DNA of 36,650 nt from CATOSP01 sp034422355 (GCA_034422355.1 DAOUJS010000089.1:1-36650), one strand, 5' to 3'; shown: positions 14,462 to 23,313, counted from the stretch's first letter. Translations and numbers: made by a program. The notes: generated by a model from the sequence alone, not told the origin.

Positions 14462-16081
14462 ATGTCTCCCCTGTACCACGGCGGACGCGAACTCGAGCTT
14501 CTCCGCGGCCGGACCGTCTTTGACTATGCTGACGACCTGAAGGTGCGAGTCCCCACCTCCTGCGGCAGGAACGGGGACTGCCACGAGTGCATCGTTGAGA
14601 TTCGCCGGGGGATGGGGGCTCTCAGCCCGTTGACCGGGGCCGAAGCCTTTCTGGGCGGCAACTACCGGCTGGCCTGCCAGTCCACAATCGTAGACGCGGA
14701 TGCGGCGGTGGAGTTCGCCGTGCTGCGCCGCCAGCCCCGTATCCTCACCGAGTCCGTCCGCCGCGACTACCCGGTATGCCCCGCCGCGACCCGGAGCGGG
14801 GATGGTGTCTACCTCGATGGCCGGAGGATTGACCGCTACCTGGGCGGAATTTTCGGCTTGGCCATCGATGTAGGAACGACCACCGTTGCCATGAACCTGG
14901 TGGACCTGGAGCGCGGCGAAGTGGCGGCTACAGCGTCCTTCGAGAACCCGCAGCGGTTCGGCGGCAGCGACGTCATGCACCGCATCTCCTACGATGGCGG
15001 CCCCTTCTCCGGGGAGTTGCAGCAGGTTATCCTCTCGGCCCTCAACTTCGAGATTGGCGACCTGGCGCGGCGCACCGGCATCCACCGGCGGCTGGTCTAC
15101 GAGGTCGTGGTGGTGGGGAACTCGACCATGCGGGACCTCTTCTTCGGGCTGGACGTGCAGCCCATCGGCGAGAAGCCGTACCGCTCGATCACCGAGACGG
15201 ACGTTGAGCTTGGCCTGCGTGAGACCACGGCGTTGGGCCGCCGCGCCGGTGAGTTGGGGCTGCGCGTCTTTCCTGAAGCCCGCGTCTACGGCGGCCCGCT
15301 AATCGGCAGCCACGTCGGTGCGGACGTGGCCGCCGACCTGCTGACCGTGGGGATGGGCATGTCTGACGACGTGGCCATGCTGGTGGACGTGGGCACCAAC
15401 ACCGAGGTCGTGGTCGGCAATCGCCACCGGATGATCGCCGCTTCCTGCCCGGCTGGTCCCGCCTTCGAGGGCGGGCAGGTGTCTTATGGGATGCCCGGAT
15501 ATGATGGGGCCATAGAGTCGGTGGATGTGCGCGGCGATGGGGTGTCGTACCGGACCATCGGCGGCGCTGACGCCCAGGGTATCTGCGGGTCGGGGTTGGT
15601 GGACTTGCTGGCCGGTCTGAAGCATACGGGCATGATGAGCGAGTTGGGAGTGCTGAATGGAGGAGCGGGCAGCTATCAATTCGCGCCGGACAAGGGGATG
15701 GCCATTTCCCGTGCAGACATCAGCGCCCTGGCCCAGGCCAAGTCGGCCAACTTCGCCGGGCAGTACATCCTCCTGCGCGGCTACGGCGTCGCTCTGGACA
15801 AGATGGACCGGCTATACCTGGCGGGCGGGTTCGCCAACTACCTGAACGTCGAGCACGCCGTTGACATAGGCTTCATCGCCAATCTGCCCCCGGATAAGAT
15901 AGTTAAAGTGGGCAACGCTTCCCTGGAAGGGGCGACCATGATGCTGCTGTCGGTGGAGATGCGCCGGGGGGCTGAGGAGATGGCCCGCCGCATCGAACAC
16001 GTGGAATTGGAGACCACGCCTGACTTCTTTGATATTTTCGTTGAGGGCTGCATGTTCAAGCCCATGCCCCGTACCATATAG
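14462..16081 (+). CDS. Ferredoxin-ASKHA protein (DUF4445, RACo-like corrinoid-protein activator)
   Basis: The protein has 539 residues. The N-terminal [2Fe-2S] ferredoxin has Cys34-x5-Cys40-x2-Cys43 and Cys72. After a linker, an actin-like ATPase domain starts at LAIDVGTTTVAMNLVDLE, with VDVGTNTEVVVGN, GICGSGLVDLLA and YLAGGFANYLN. This is the layout of RACo proteins, which use ATP to drive electrons onto Co(II) corrinoids and so reactivate methyltransferases. No corrinoid protein or methyltransferase is in the window, so its partner is encoded elsewhere. Family length is 530-640. Confidence 0.88.
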   Translation: MSPLYHGGRELELLRGRTVFDYADDLKVRVPTSCGRNGDCHECIVEIRRGMGALSPLTGAEAFLGGNYRLACQSTIVDADAAVEFAVLRRQPRILTESVRRDYPVCPAATRSGDGVYLDGRRIDRYLGGIFGLAIDVGTTTVAMNLVDLERGEVAATASFENPQRFGGSDVMHRISYDGGPFSGELQQVILSALNFEIGDLARRTGIHRRLVYEVVVVGNSTMRDLFFGLDVQPIGEKPYRSITETDVELGLRETTALGRRAGELGLRVFPEARVYGGPLIGSHVGADVAADLLTVGMGMSDDVAMLVDVGTNTEVVVGNRHRMIAASCPAGPAFEGGQVSYGMPGYDGAIESVDVRGDGVSYRTIGGADAQGICGSGLVDLLAGLKHTGMMSELGVLNGGAGSYQFAPDKGMAISRADISALAQAKSANFAGQYILLRGYGVALDKMDRLYLAGGFANYLNVEHAVDIGFIANLPPDKIVKVGNASLEGATMMLLSVEMRRGAEEMARRIEHVELETTPDFFDIFVEGCMFKPMPRTI

Positions 16082-16124
16082 GCCCATTTCAAAGTCCTTT
16101 CTTATTGAAAATCACCGTCCCCCA

Positions 16125-16153
16125 CCGTCATTGCCGCGAAAGCGGGAATCCAC
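16125..16153. repeat. Dispersed REP-like palindrome, copy 1
   Basis: CCGTCATTgCCGCGAAAGCGGGAATCC-type palindrome. Related copies are at 24601-24629 and 25954-25976, all intergenic. Confidence 0.65.
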
Positions 16154-16228
16154 GCGACCGCGGACGGTTGGCCGAACACCCAAAACGGACGCTACCCTCA
16201 CATAGTCCTATCACTGACCTTCCGCTTG

Positions 16229-16237
16229 TGCGATAAT
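16229..16237 (+). promoter_or_regulatory. Extended -10 promoter of moaD, probably leaderless
   Basis: TGC-GATAAT ends 6 bp before the moaD ATG at 16244, and no Shine-Dalgarno is present. This is the same layout as at 14447. Confidence 0.5.
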
Positions 16238-16243
16238 TGGCGC

Positions 16244-16489
16244 ATGGAGATAACCGTTAGATTCTTTGCCCTTTACCGGGAACGGGCTGGTCTGAGCAGT
16301 TTGGTTATGGAGCTTCCCGACGGCGCTACTGTGACGAGTTTGACCGATGCTGTTCGTCAGCGTTTCCCGCGGCTCGCCCCCCCGGAGGTCAAAATCGTGG
16401 TGGCGGTGAACGCCGAGTACGCGGAACCGGAGCAGGCGCTGCGGCCGGGTGACGATGTGTGCCTCATCCCGCCGGTCAGCGGAGGATGA
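16244..16489 (+). CDS. moaD: MoaD-type molybdopterin synthase small subunit
   Basis: This 81-residue ubiquitin-fold protein starts ITVRFFALYRERAG and ends LIPPVSGG. The C-terminal Gly-Gly is thiocarboxylated and donates sulfur to precursor Z in molybdenum cofactor synthesis. The in-frame GTG at 16226 overlaps the promoter, so ATG 16244 is chosen. moaE starts 76-82 bp later on the same strand; together they form the synthase heterotetramer. Confidence 0.92.
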   Translation: MEITVRFFALYRERAGLSSLVMELPDGATVTSLTDAVRQRFPRLAPPEVKIVVAVNAEYAEPEQALRPGDDVCLIPPVSGG

Positions 16490-16571
16490 CACTGAGAACG
16501 CCGCCCCACGCATTGCTTTTACGATTGACCAGGCGCAGGGCCGGGGCGGCCGTGGAGGACAAGCATTGCAG

Positions 16572-17036
16572 ATGATCGAGATTACCACCAACTCCCTCGA
16601 CCCGGAGCAGGTGACCCGCAAGGTGATGCGCGACTCCAACGGCGCGGTGGTCACGTTCCTGGGTTCCACCCGCGACAACTTTGAGGGCAAACGGGTCGTG
16701 ACCCTGGAGTACGAAGCCTTTGAAGAGATGGCGGTCAAAGAACTGGAGAAGGTGCGACAGGGGTTGCTGGCGGAGTTCGGCATCGAGGACATGGCCATCT
16801 CTCACCGGATAGGCCGCGTTGACATTGGGGAGATAAGCCTGGTGGTGGCCGTCGCGTCGCCGCACCGGAAGGAAGCCTTTCTGGCTTGCCACAAGGCCGT
16901 GGACTGGCTGAAGGAAACGGTGCCCATCTGGAAGAAGGAAGTCTACGAGGACGGGTCCCGCTGGGTAGCCTGCGAGGACCACGAGTTCACCCACGAACAC
17001 GCCGCCGCTGTGGGGGAGCCAGCCGCCGATTCCTGA
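16572..17036 (+). CDS. moaE: MoaE molybdopterin synthase catalytic subunit
   Basis: The protein has 154 residues from ATG 16572. It has GAVVTFLGSTRDN, VTLEYEAFEEMA, ISHRIGRVDIGE, VASPHRKEAFLACH, and the active-site lysines in KETVPIWKKEVYEDG. It converts precursor Z to molybdopterin with MoaD. GGAGG at 16553-16557 is better spaced for a TTG at 16566, which would add two residues. Length is normal. No other molybdenum cofactor genes are in the window. Confidence 0.92.
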   Translation: MIEITTNSLDPEQVTRKVMRDSNGAVVTFLGSTRDNFEGKRVVTLEYEAFEEMAVKELEKVRQGLLAEFGIEDMAISHRIGRVDIGEISLVVAVASPHRKEAFLACHKAVDWLKETVPIWKKEVYEDGSRWVACEDHEFTHEHAAAVGEPAADS

Positions 17037-17130
17037 AGCCGCCTGCCATCAAGACATACTGACCCCCGGCGTCCCTCCATTTTCGTGCCGGATTGACAGT
17101 CCAATAGGTAACTTGATAGGCAGGGGCAAA

Positions 17131-18084
17131 ATGCCGGAAGTATATGCACTGGAACCTGTGAGCTTGCGGCAAGTATGGCCCGATGAGGCCCGGGACTTCA
17201 CGCCGTGGTTGGCGGACCATCTGCACCTGCTGGGGGCCGAGCTAAACCTTGCCTTGGAACTGGTAGCGGTGGAAGCCACTTTGCCAGATGCCGGTCGGGT
17301 CGACATCATTGCGGAACAGGTCAGCACCAAGGCCAAGGTGGTGATCGAAAACCAGTTGGAGGTATCCGACGACTCCCACTGCCTGCGCCTCTTGGGATAC
17401 GCAGCCAACGCCGACGCCAACATTCTGGTGTGGGTGGCGCGGGACTTCACTGACTACCACCGCAGCATCCTGTCGTGGCTCAACGAAAGCGACAACATTG
17501 CGGTGTACGCCGTGGTGGTAAGGGCTTACCGGGTTGGCGACGCCATAGCCGCCGCCTTCCGGTTGGTCGTCGAACCGCCGCAATCCCAACGTGGAACAGC
17601 CCCCGCATCGACCAGAATGAACACGAACACATACTATGCCAACTTCTACGGCCCGGTGGTAGAGCAACTGCGCCGCTCTGGATTGCATCCGGTAGGCCGG
17701 GGTGGATGGCGAGGCAGGTGGCGGTCGTTCCAAACCGGATACTCAAATGTCATTTACGCTGCGGGTCTGAGCGAGGGAAAGGCGTGGGCCTTCCTGGACG
17801 TCTACGGAGCCGACAACCAACATATCTATCATGCGCTGACCCAATACCAGGCCGAGATAGATGCTGAGTTGAACGGCGGCGCTGAGTGGGAGCAGGGAGA
17901 GCGTGAGTCTTGGGTGGGGCTGCAAACGGAAGCGGTGATCAGCGACCCGATGCTAAACCTTGAAGCTATAGGAGAATGGATCGCTGAAAATCTATTGCGG
18001 CTGCGGGCCGTAGTACAACCGTACTTGGACCAAGTGATGAACGACGTGGGCACCTCGGGCGACGGCGCGGAGGATGGTCGATGA
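17131..18084 (+). CDS. DUF4268 protein with PD-(D/E)xK nuclease-like N-terminus
   Basis: This is a 317-residue protein. Residues about 40-100 look like a restriction-endonuclease fold: GRVDII (Asp58), then VVIENQLE (Glu73, Gln75 in place of Lys), then DDSHCLRLLGY, as in nuclease-like proteins of the E-x-Q type. Residues about 165-310 match the DUF4268 pattern (YYANFYGPVVEQL, then WVGLQTE, LEAIGEWIAENL). Such proteins are often scattered beside defence genes; DNA cleavage is not established. TTGACA at 17093 may be its -35 box. ATG 17131 follows AGGGGC. The next gene overlaps by 4 bp, showing tight coupling. Confidence 0.75.
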   Translation: MPEVYALEPVSLRQVWPDEARDFTPWLADHLHLLGAELNLALELVAVEATLPDAGRVDIIAEQVSTKAKVVIENQLEVSDDSHCLRLLGYAANADANILVWVARDFTDYHRSILSWLNESDNIAVYAVVVRAYRVGDAIAAAFRLVVEPPQSQRGTAPASTRMNTNTYYANFYGPVVEQLRRSGLHPVGRGGWRGRWRSFQTGYSNVIYAAGLSEGKAWAFLDVYGADNQHIYHALTQYQAEIDAELNGGAEWEQGERESWVGLQTEAVISDPMLNLEAIGEWIAENLLRLRAVVQPYLDQVMNDVGTSGDGAEDGR

Positions 18085-18446
18085 AGCTGACGGACCTGAT
18101 TGGCGCCGCGCCGTGGCGGGAGGCCGTCACTTACCGGGACACGTGGCCGCACGAGTATGTGCTGCTCCACAGGGACGGGCAGCGGGCGTTGGTGGAGGCC
18201 GTGTGCCGCCGGATATGTGACGGAGAGGCTTTCGCGGGATCATTCTTTGGCCACCGGACACTATACCTGTTTATTGGGGATTACAAGTACTGGTTTATGA
18301 CACCATGCGACCAAATAGACCTGGATGCTACGGAAGCCGAACATGTGCTCAACCGGGCGTCCTTGTACCATGACCGGCGGGACTTCCACATCCAGGAGGG
18401 CGACACTGGCCGGCGCGAAGACTATCCCGGCCCACCAACAGTCTGA
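18081..18446 (+). CDS. Small partner of the DUF4268 protein, 121 residues
   Basis: The ATG overlaps the stop of the DUF4268 gene (ATGA), so translation is coupled. The sequence has WREAVTYRDTWPHEYVLL, FFGHRTLYLFIGDYKYW and a C-terminal ASLYHDRRDFHIQEGDT. I recall similar proteins as short hypothetical partners in bacteria and archaea, but no function. It is soluble, with no metal motif. The overlap suggests that it binds or controls the nuclease-like protein. Confidence 0.65.
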   Translation: MKLTDLIGAAPWREAVTYRDTWPHEYVLLHRDGQRALVEAVCRRICDGEAFAGSFFGHRTLYLFIGDYKYWFMTPCDQIDLDATEAEHVLNRASLYHDRRDFHIQEGDTGRREDYPGPPTV

Positions 18447-18500
18447 TAAGAAACCACCACCGGACGGCAAACGCAATTGATCAACTACTAATGGCAAACC

Positions 18501-18883
18501 ATGACGACGAAACCGCAAATGACCCTGGAACAACATACCCGGACTGCCTTGTAGTTCCTGGAGCACGCGGAGCCGGAGTTCGCTGCCGGAGAGAACCTGC
18601 AAGGTTCGGAGAAGCTATGGGGCGCGGCGTCTCACGCTGTTACGGCCATAGCCATGAAGCGAGGATGGCCATGACAGGTACAGGGACAGGAAGGCGGCAG
18701 TCAGCAGATTAACCGAAGAATACAACGACCCTTCCCTGGCTATGGGACTTGCCTTGGCCACAAGTTTCACGCCAACTTCTACCGCGACTTGTCGAGGATG
18801 AAGACCTGGAAACCGACCGGACCCTGGTGGAGCTTTTTGCCCGCAGGGTCGTAGCCATTGTCGAGGAATCAGGCCGAATTTAA
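18501..18883 (+). pseudogene. Broken PaREP1/HEPN-type gene
   Basis: From ATG 18501 the frame reads MTTKPQMTLEQHTRTAL, meets a stop, then continues as FLEHAEPEFAAGENLQGSEK and LWGAASHAVTAIAMKRGW. After frame changes it continues as LTEEYNDPSLAMGLALA, SFHANFYRD and LVELFARRVVAIVEESGRI, ending at TAA 18881-18883. These blocks in this order match the PaREP1/HEPN family related to the gene at 1586. It lies behind the DUF4268 pair and its end overlaps radA. Confidence 0.65.
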
Positions 18884-20317
18884 GTCCGTTTCCCCCCTGG
18901 AGCCGCCCAGCGCTATCCTGATTGCCTGCCGCACCGTCCGGACGTACTCCAGGCGCATCCCCTCAACTCTCAGACCGTCCTCCCCGGCGGTCTCGGGCAG
19001 GATGCAACGCTCCATGCCCAGCCTGCGGGCTTCCAGTATCCTGCGCTGTGCCTGTGAAACGGAACGGAGTTCGCCGCTTAGTCCAACCTCCCCGAATGTC
19101 ACCATCTTGGGGTCCAGGGGGCGGTTGTGGAAGCTGGACGCCATAGCCAGGACCAGCGCCAGGTCAATCGTAGGGTCGTTGATTCTCAAGCCTCCGGCGA
19201 TGTTGACGATGATGTCCTGCCCTGACAGTTCCAGGGATGCTCTCCGGCTGGCGACTGCGGCGAGCATCAGCAGCCGGTTGTGGTCCACCCCGTTGGCCAC
19301 CCTTCGCGGCACCGGCAGTTGGGACGGGGAAGTGAGGGCCTGAATCTCGATGAGCAGGGGGCGGCTGCCTTCCATGACCGGGGCCAGGGCCGCGCCGACT
19401 GCGCCGTCATAGCGTTGGGCCAGCAATGAGTGGGATGGGTCGGACACCTCGGCCAGTCCCTGGGCCGTCATCTCGAAGACGCCTACCTCGTTGGTGGAGC
19501 CGAACCTGTTCTTGACGCTGTGCAGAGTGCGGAGGGCGCCCGACTCCTGGGCCTCCAGGTAAGTTACCACGTCTACCATGTGTTCCAGGACTCTCGGCCC
19601 GGCGGCGTTGCCGTCCTTGGTCACATGTCCCGCGACCAGCACCGGTACGTGGCGTGCCTTGGCCCATCGCATCAGCCGTAGCCCCGCCTCCCGTATCTGG
19701 ACAACGCTGCCCGGCCCTGACGGGACGTCGCGGCTGTAGAGGGTCTGGATGGAGTCCACGATGGTCAGGGCGGGCTGCATAGCCTCCATGTGCTGCACCG
19801 CCAGGTCAACGTCGGTCTCGGAGAGCAGGAACACCTGGTCGCCGGGAAAATCCAGGCGTTGGGCGCGGAGCTTGATCTGCTGGGGCGACTCCTCGCCGCT
19901 GAGGTACAGCACCTTCTCCCCGCGGGCGGACATGTGCTGGGCGATCTGGAGCATCAAGGTGGACTTGCCGATGCCCGGTTCGCCTGCCAGGAGCACCACG
20001 GAGCCGGGAACGATCCCGCCTCCCAGGACCCGGTTGAGCTCCTGGCAGGGCAGGGCTATCCGCGGCTGGCTGCCGGCATCAAGGGCGGAAAGCTCCTGTA
20101 GCGGCTCGGATTCGGCGCTGCGCCAGCCGGTGTAGACTGCCCCGGCCCGGGATCCGGACGGGGCTTCTACCAGGGGACGCTGGGAGCCGCAGGCGGGTGA
20201 CGGGCAGAACCCGTTCCACCGGGGGCTTTCATGCCCGCAGTCCTGGCAGTAGAAGACGGCCTTGTCCCGTTCGGCAGTGCGGGAGGTCCTGGAGCGGGAT
20301 GTTGAGGGGCGTGTCAA
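18869..20317 (-). CDS. radA: DNA repair protein RadA (Sms)
   Basis: RadA is a RecA-like branch-migration ATPase in recombinational repair. The 482-residue protein has an N-terminal zinc finger (Cys24, 27, 38, 43, with C-x4-C in the second pair rather than the usual C-x2-C), Walker A GEPGIGKST (112-120), the diagnostic KNRFG motif (269-273) and a Lon-like C-terminal domain. The start is TTG 20317, supported by AGGAGGG eight bases upstream. It lies downstream of clpC on the same strand, separated by a terminator; TATAAT at 20347-20352 gives it a promoter. Confidence 0.95.
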   Translation of the reverse strand: MTRPSTSRSRTSRTAERDKAVFYCQDCGHESPRWNGFCPSPACGSQRPLVEAPSGSRAGAVYTGWRSAESEPLQELSALDAGSQPRIALPCQELNRVLGGGIVPGSVVLLAGEPGIGKSTLMLQIAQHMSARGEKVLYLSGEESPQQIKLRAQRLDFPGDQVFLLSETDVDLAVQHMEAMQPALTIVDSIQTLYSRDVPSGPGSVVQIREAGLRLMRWAKARHVPVLVAGHVTKDGNAAGPRVLEHMVDVVTYLEAQESGALRTLHSVKNRFGSTNEVGVFEMTAQGLAEVSDPSHSLLAQRYDGAVGAALAPVMEGSRPLLIEIQALTSPSQLPVPRRVANGVDHNRLLMLAAVASRRASLELSGQDIIVNIAGGLRINDPTIDLALVLAMASSFHNRPLDPKMVTFGEVGLSGELRSVSQAQRRILEARRLGMERCILPETAGEDGLRVEGMRLEYVRTVRQAIRIALGGSRGETDLNSA

Positions 20318-20355
20318 TACGGCTGCCCTCCTGTTGGAGTTCGGCCATTATAACA

Positions 20356-20384
20356 AGAAGGGGACCCCGTTCAGCAGGGTCCCC
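20356..20384 (-). terminator. Terminator of clpC
   Basis: GGGGACCC and GGGTCCCC pair over 8 bp. On the minus strand TTCTTGTTAT follows. It sits 35 bp after the clpC stop. Confidence 0.7.
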
Positions 20385-20418
20385 TGTCAGTACCTATCCC
20401 AGTTTTGGTAGAAGCGGT

Positions 20419-22899
20419 TCAGGCCAGGGTTGCCGCTGTTTTCTCAGACTCCGGCTCGACCTTGTTCTTGTTGTGGATGACGATCTGGTCGTCTTCCACG
20501 TCTATCAGCGCGACGTCTCCCGTATCGAGCCTTCCGCTGAGGACCTCATCGGAAAGGGCATCCTCAACCTCGTTCTGGATCAACCTGCGCAGCGGCCGCG
20601 CTCCCAGCACCGGGTCAAACCCCTTCTTTCCAAGCCACGACCGTGCCGCTTCGGTCAACTCCAACTCGACCTTCTTCTCCGCCAGTTCCTTTCTCACCAT
20701 ATCGATCATCAGATCGACGATGGCCAGAATTTCGGACTCGTCCAACTGGTGGAACACCACGGTGGCGTCGATCCTGTTCAGGAACTCGGGACGGAAGAAG
20801 CGCTTCACTTCGTCCATCACCTTGTCCTTCATCCGGGTGTAGGAACTGTCCCTGGTCTGGGCCTCATCGGTCTTGACGCTGAATCCCAGGGTCGTTTCCC
20901 GCTTGATCAGGTCGGAGCCGAGGTTGCTGGTCATTACCAGGATGGAATTGCGGAAGTCCACCTTCCGGCCCCGGGCGTCGGTCAAGGTGCCGGCGTCAAA
21001 TATCTGCAACAGGATGTTGAATACCTCGGGGTGGGCCTTCTCAATTTCGTCCAGGAGGACGGCGCAGTAGTTCTTCCGGCGGACCCCCTCGGTCAACTGC
21101 CCGCCCTCGTCATAGCCGACGTATCCCGGAGGCGCACCGATGAGGCGGGCCACGGTATGCCGCTCCTGGAACTCGGACATGTCCAGGCGGATCATCGCGT
21201 CGTCGTCGCCGAACATGAACTCGGCCAAGGCGCGCACCAACTCGGTCTTTCCGACTCCGGTGGGGCCGAGGAACAGGAACACGCCGATGGGGCGGCGCGG
21301 GTCCTTCAGCCCGGCCCGGGCGCGGCGCACCGACTTGGAGATGCTGAGGATGGCCTCGTCCTGGCCGATGATGCGCTTGTGGAGTTCCTGCTCCATGCGC
21401 AGGAGGCGCTCGGTTTCCTCGGAAGCAAGGCGCGTCACAGGGATGCCGGTCCACATGCTGACCACTTCGGCGATGTCGTCCTCGGTGACCACCGGGCGTT
21501 CCTTGCCTTCCTGCCAGTCCTTCTCCAGGTTGTCCAGGTCCTCGGTCTGCCGGAGTTCGCGGTCACGGAGTTCGGCGGCCGCCTCGTACTGCTGAGAAGC
21601 GATGGCTTCGTCCTTCTCGCGGCGCACCTGTTCCAGCACCTGCATGGCATCCTTGACCGGCGCGGGGGTGACGCTGCCGCGCAGTCGGACCCGGGACCCG
21701 GCCTCGTCAATCAGGTCGATGGCCTTGTCCGGCAAGAAGCGGTCGGATATGAACCGGGCGGCCAGTGTGGCGGCGCTGTTGAGCGCTTCGTCGGTAATGT
21801 CCACGTTGTGGTGGTCTTCGTAGCGGCTCCTGACGCCTTTGAGAATGTCGACAGTCTCGTCGTTGGTTGGTTCCTCGACACGAACGGGTTGCAGCCGCCG
21901 TTCCAGGGCCGGGTCCCGCTCCACGTACTTGCGGTAGTCGTCCAGGGTGGTTGCGCCGATGCACTGGAGTTCCCCCCTGGCGAGGGAGGGTTTCAGGATG
22001 TTGGAGGCGTCTACCGCACCCTCCGCGGCGCCTGCGCCGACGATTGTGTGTACCTCGTCGATGAAGAGCACGCAGTTGCCCGCGCCTTTCACCTCTTCGA
22101 TGACCTTCTTCAGCCGTTCCTCGAACTCCCCCCGGTACTTGGTGCCTGCGACCAGTGCGCCCATATCCAGGGTTACCAGACGCTTGCCCTGGAGGGTCTC
22201 GGGGACTTCTCCGGTGGCAATGCGCTGGGCCAGACCCTCGACGATTGCGGTCTTGCCGACGCCCGGCTCACCGGCCAGCACCGGGTTGTTCTTGGTGCGG
22301 CGGCTGAGTATCTGGACCACCCGCTGGATCTCCTGCTCGCGCCCGATGACCGGGTCCAGCTTGTCGGCCCGGGCCAGTTGGGTCAGGTCGGTGCCGAGAT
22401 TGTCCAGTGTGGGGGTCCGGGTGCTGCTGCGGGAGCTCTGGCTGCTGCTGCCCTGGCTGCTGCTGAGGATGCGGTGGGTCTCGGCGCGCACCTTGTCCAG
22501 GGTCACGCCCAAGCTTTCCAGGACGCCGGCGGCGACTCCTTCGCCCTCGCGCAGCAGGCCGATTAACAAGTGCTCCGTGCCAATATATGTGTGGTTCATC
22601 CGGCGCGCCTCATCAACGGCCAGTTCCACCACCTTCTTGGCCCTGGGGGTCAGCCCGATCTCGCCCTGGGCAGGCTTTTCGCCCCGGCCAATGATGAACT
22701 CCACAGCGGAGCGGACCTTGCTGAGGTCTACGGCAAGGCTGGACAGGACTCGTGCAGCCACGCCTTCGGTTTCACGGACAAGCCCAAGCAGAATGTGCTC
22801 CGTGCCAATATAGTTGTGGTTGAATCGCTGGGCTTCTTCCTGGGCTAGGGATAGAACTCTCCGGGCGCGCTCGGAGAATTTCTCGAATCTGCTACCCAT
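20419..22899 (-). CDS. clpC: ATP-dependent Clp protease ATPase subunit ClpC
   Basis: This 826-residue Hsp100 unfoldase would feed substrates to ClpP in the cytosol. Two Clp_N repeats (1-145) carry the paired YIGTEHILLGL and YIGTEHLLIGL. A serine-rich linker (146-160) is longer than usual. AAA1 has Walker A GEPGVGKT (210-217). A UVR-type coiled coil (VRREKDEAIASQQYEAAAELRDRE) marks ClpC rather than ClpB. AAA2 has GPTGVGKTELVRAL. Length is typical. No mcsA or mcsB genes, and no CtsR gene, are adjacent. The ATG at 22899 is preceded by AGGAGCGG. Confidence 0.95.
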   Translation of the reverse strand: MGSRFEKFSERARRVLSLAQEEAQRFNHNYIGTEHILLGLVRETEGVAARVLSSLAVDLSKVRSAVEFIIGRGEKPAQGEIGLTPRAKKVVELAVDEARRMNHTYIGTEHLLIGLLREGEGVAAGVLESLGVTLDKVRAETHRILSSSQGSSSQSSRSSTRTPTLDNLGTDLTQLARADKLDPVIGREQEIQRVVQILSRRTKNNPVLAGEPGVGKTAIVEGLAQRIATGEVPETLQGKRLVTLDMGALVAGTKYRGEFEERLKKVIEEVKGAGNCVLFIDEVHTIVGAGAAEGAVDASNILKPSLARGELQCIGATTLDDYRKYVERDPALERRLQPVRVEEPTNDETVDILKGVRSRYEDHHNVDITDEALNSAATLAARFISDRFLPDKAIDLIDEAGSRVRLRGSVTPAPVKDAMQVLEQVRREKDEAIASQQYEAAAELRDRELRQTEDLDNLEKDWQEGKERPVVTEDDIAEVVSMWTGIPVTRLASEETERLLRMEQELHKRIIGQDEAILSISKSVRRARAGLKDPRRPIGVFLFLGPTGVGKTELVRALAEFMFGDDDAMIRLDMSEFQERHTVARLIGAPPGYVGYDEGGQLTEGVRRKNYCAVLLDEIEKAHPEVFNILLQIFDAGTLTDARGRKVDFRNSILVMTSNLGSDLIKRETTLGFSVKTDEAQTRDSSYTRMKDKVMDEVKRFFRPEFLNRIDATVVFHQLDESEILAIVDLMIDMVRKELAEKKVELELTEAARSWLGKKGFDPVLGARPLRRLIQNEVEDALSDEVLSGRLDTGDVALIDVEDDQIVIHNKNKVEPESEKTAATLA

Positions 22900-23078
22900 A
22901 ATTCCGCTCCTGGTGGTGGACGTGACAGCCGCTCTGCCGACGGTCAGGGCCGGATATTCAGGTTATCTGTCAATTATAGGTTCAGGCCCGCAAATGTGTA
23001 AAGGCAAACGGCTGTGTCCTGATAACGAAGAGTGCGCTCCTGAATCAGGATGATCGTGTAACCGGGGCCCCAAGGCTC

Positions 23079-23114
23079 AAAATCGTGCCCCGTGCCTGTC
23101 TGGGGTTCGGGGCA
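23079..23114 (-). terminator. Probable terminator of the 5S rRNA gene
   Basis: TGCCCCG and CGGGGCA pair around a 15-nt loop. On the minus strand CGATTTTG follows. Confidence 0.5.
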
Positions 23115-23148
23115 GAGGAAGAAGGAGCTGGTCTGGGGCTTGATATAC

Positions 23149-23268
23149 CTCCCGGCGGTGACCTATTTTCCCACTCCGTTGCCAGAGCAGTATCGTCGGC
23201 GCTGAGGCGTTTCACTTCCGTGTTCGAGATGGGAACGGGTGGGGCCACCTCGCTCGAACCACCAGGAA
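23149..23268 (-). rRNA. rrf: 5S ribosomal RNA
   Basis: The minus strand carries the 5S landmarks CCCATCTCGAACACGGAAGT, GCCGACGATACT and GGGAAAATAGGTC. The ends CTTCCTGGTGG and CCGCCGGGAGG form helix I. Extent is judged by helix pairing, plus or minus 3 nt. No 23S or 16S gene is adjacent, so the gene stands alone between rsmG and clpC. Confidence 0.93.
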
Positions 23269-23284
23269 GTATATCGATGGCCAG

Positions 23285-23313
23285 AGTATGCACTATTTTT
23301 CACAACCTGGCAA
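23285..23313 (-). promoter_or_regulatory. Promoter of the solitary 5S rRNA
   Basis: TTGCCA (23313-23308), 17 bp, CATACT (23290-23285). The transcript would start some 8-15 nt before the mature 5S end. Confidence 0.6.

Noticed and set aside
18600..18720. Separate small ORFs within 18491-18712
   Set aside because: Better explained as frameshifted pieces of one PaREP1/HEPN-type pseudogene.
20197..22566. 789-codon open frame antisense to clpC
   Set aside because: It mirrors the clpC coding strand in a GC-rich genome; the ClpC protein is complete and well conserved, while the antisense product has no recognisable domain.
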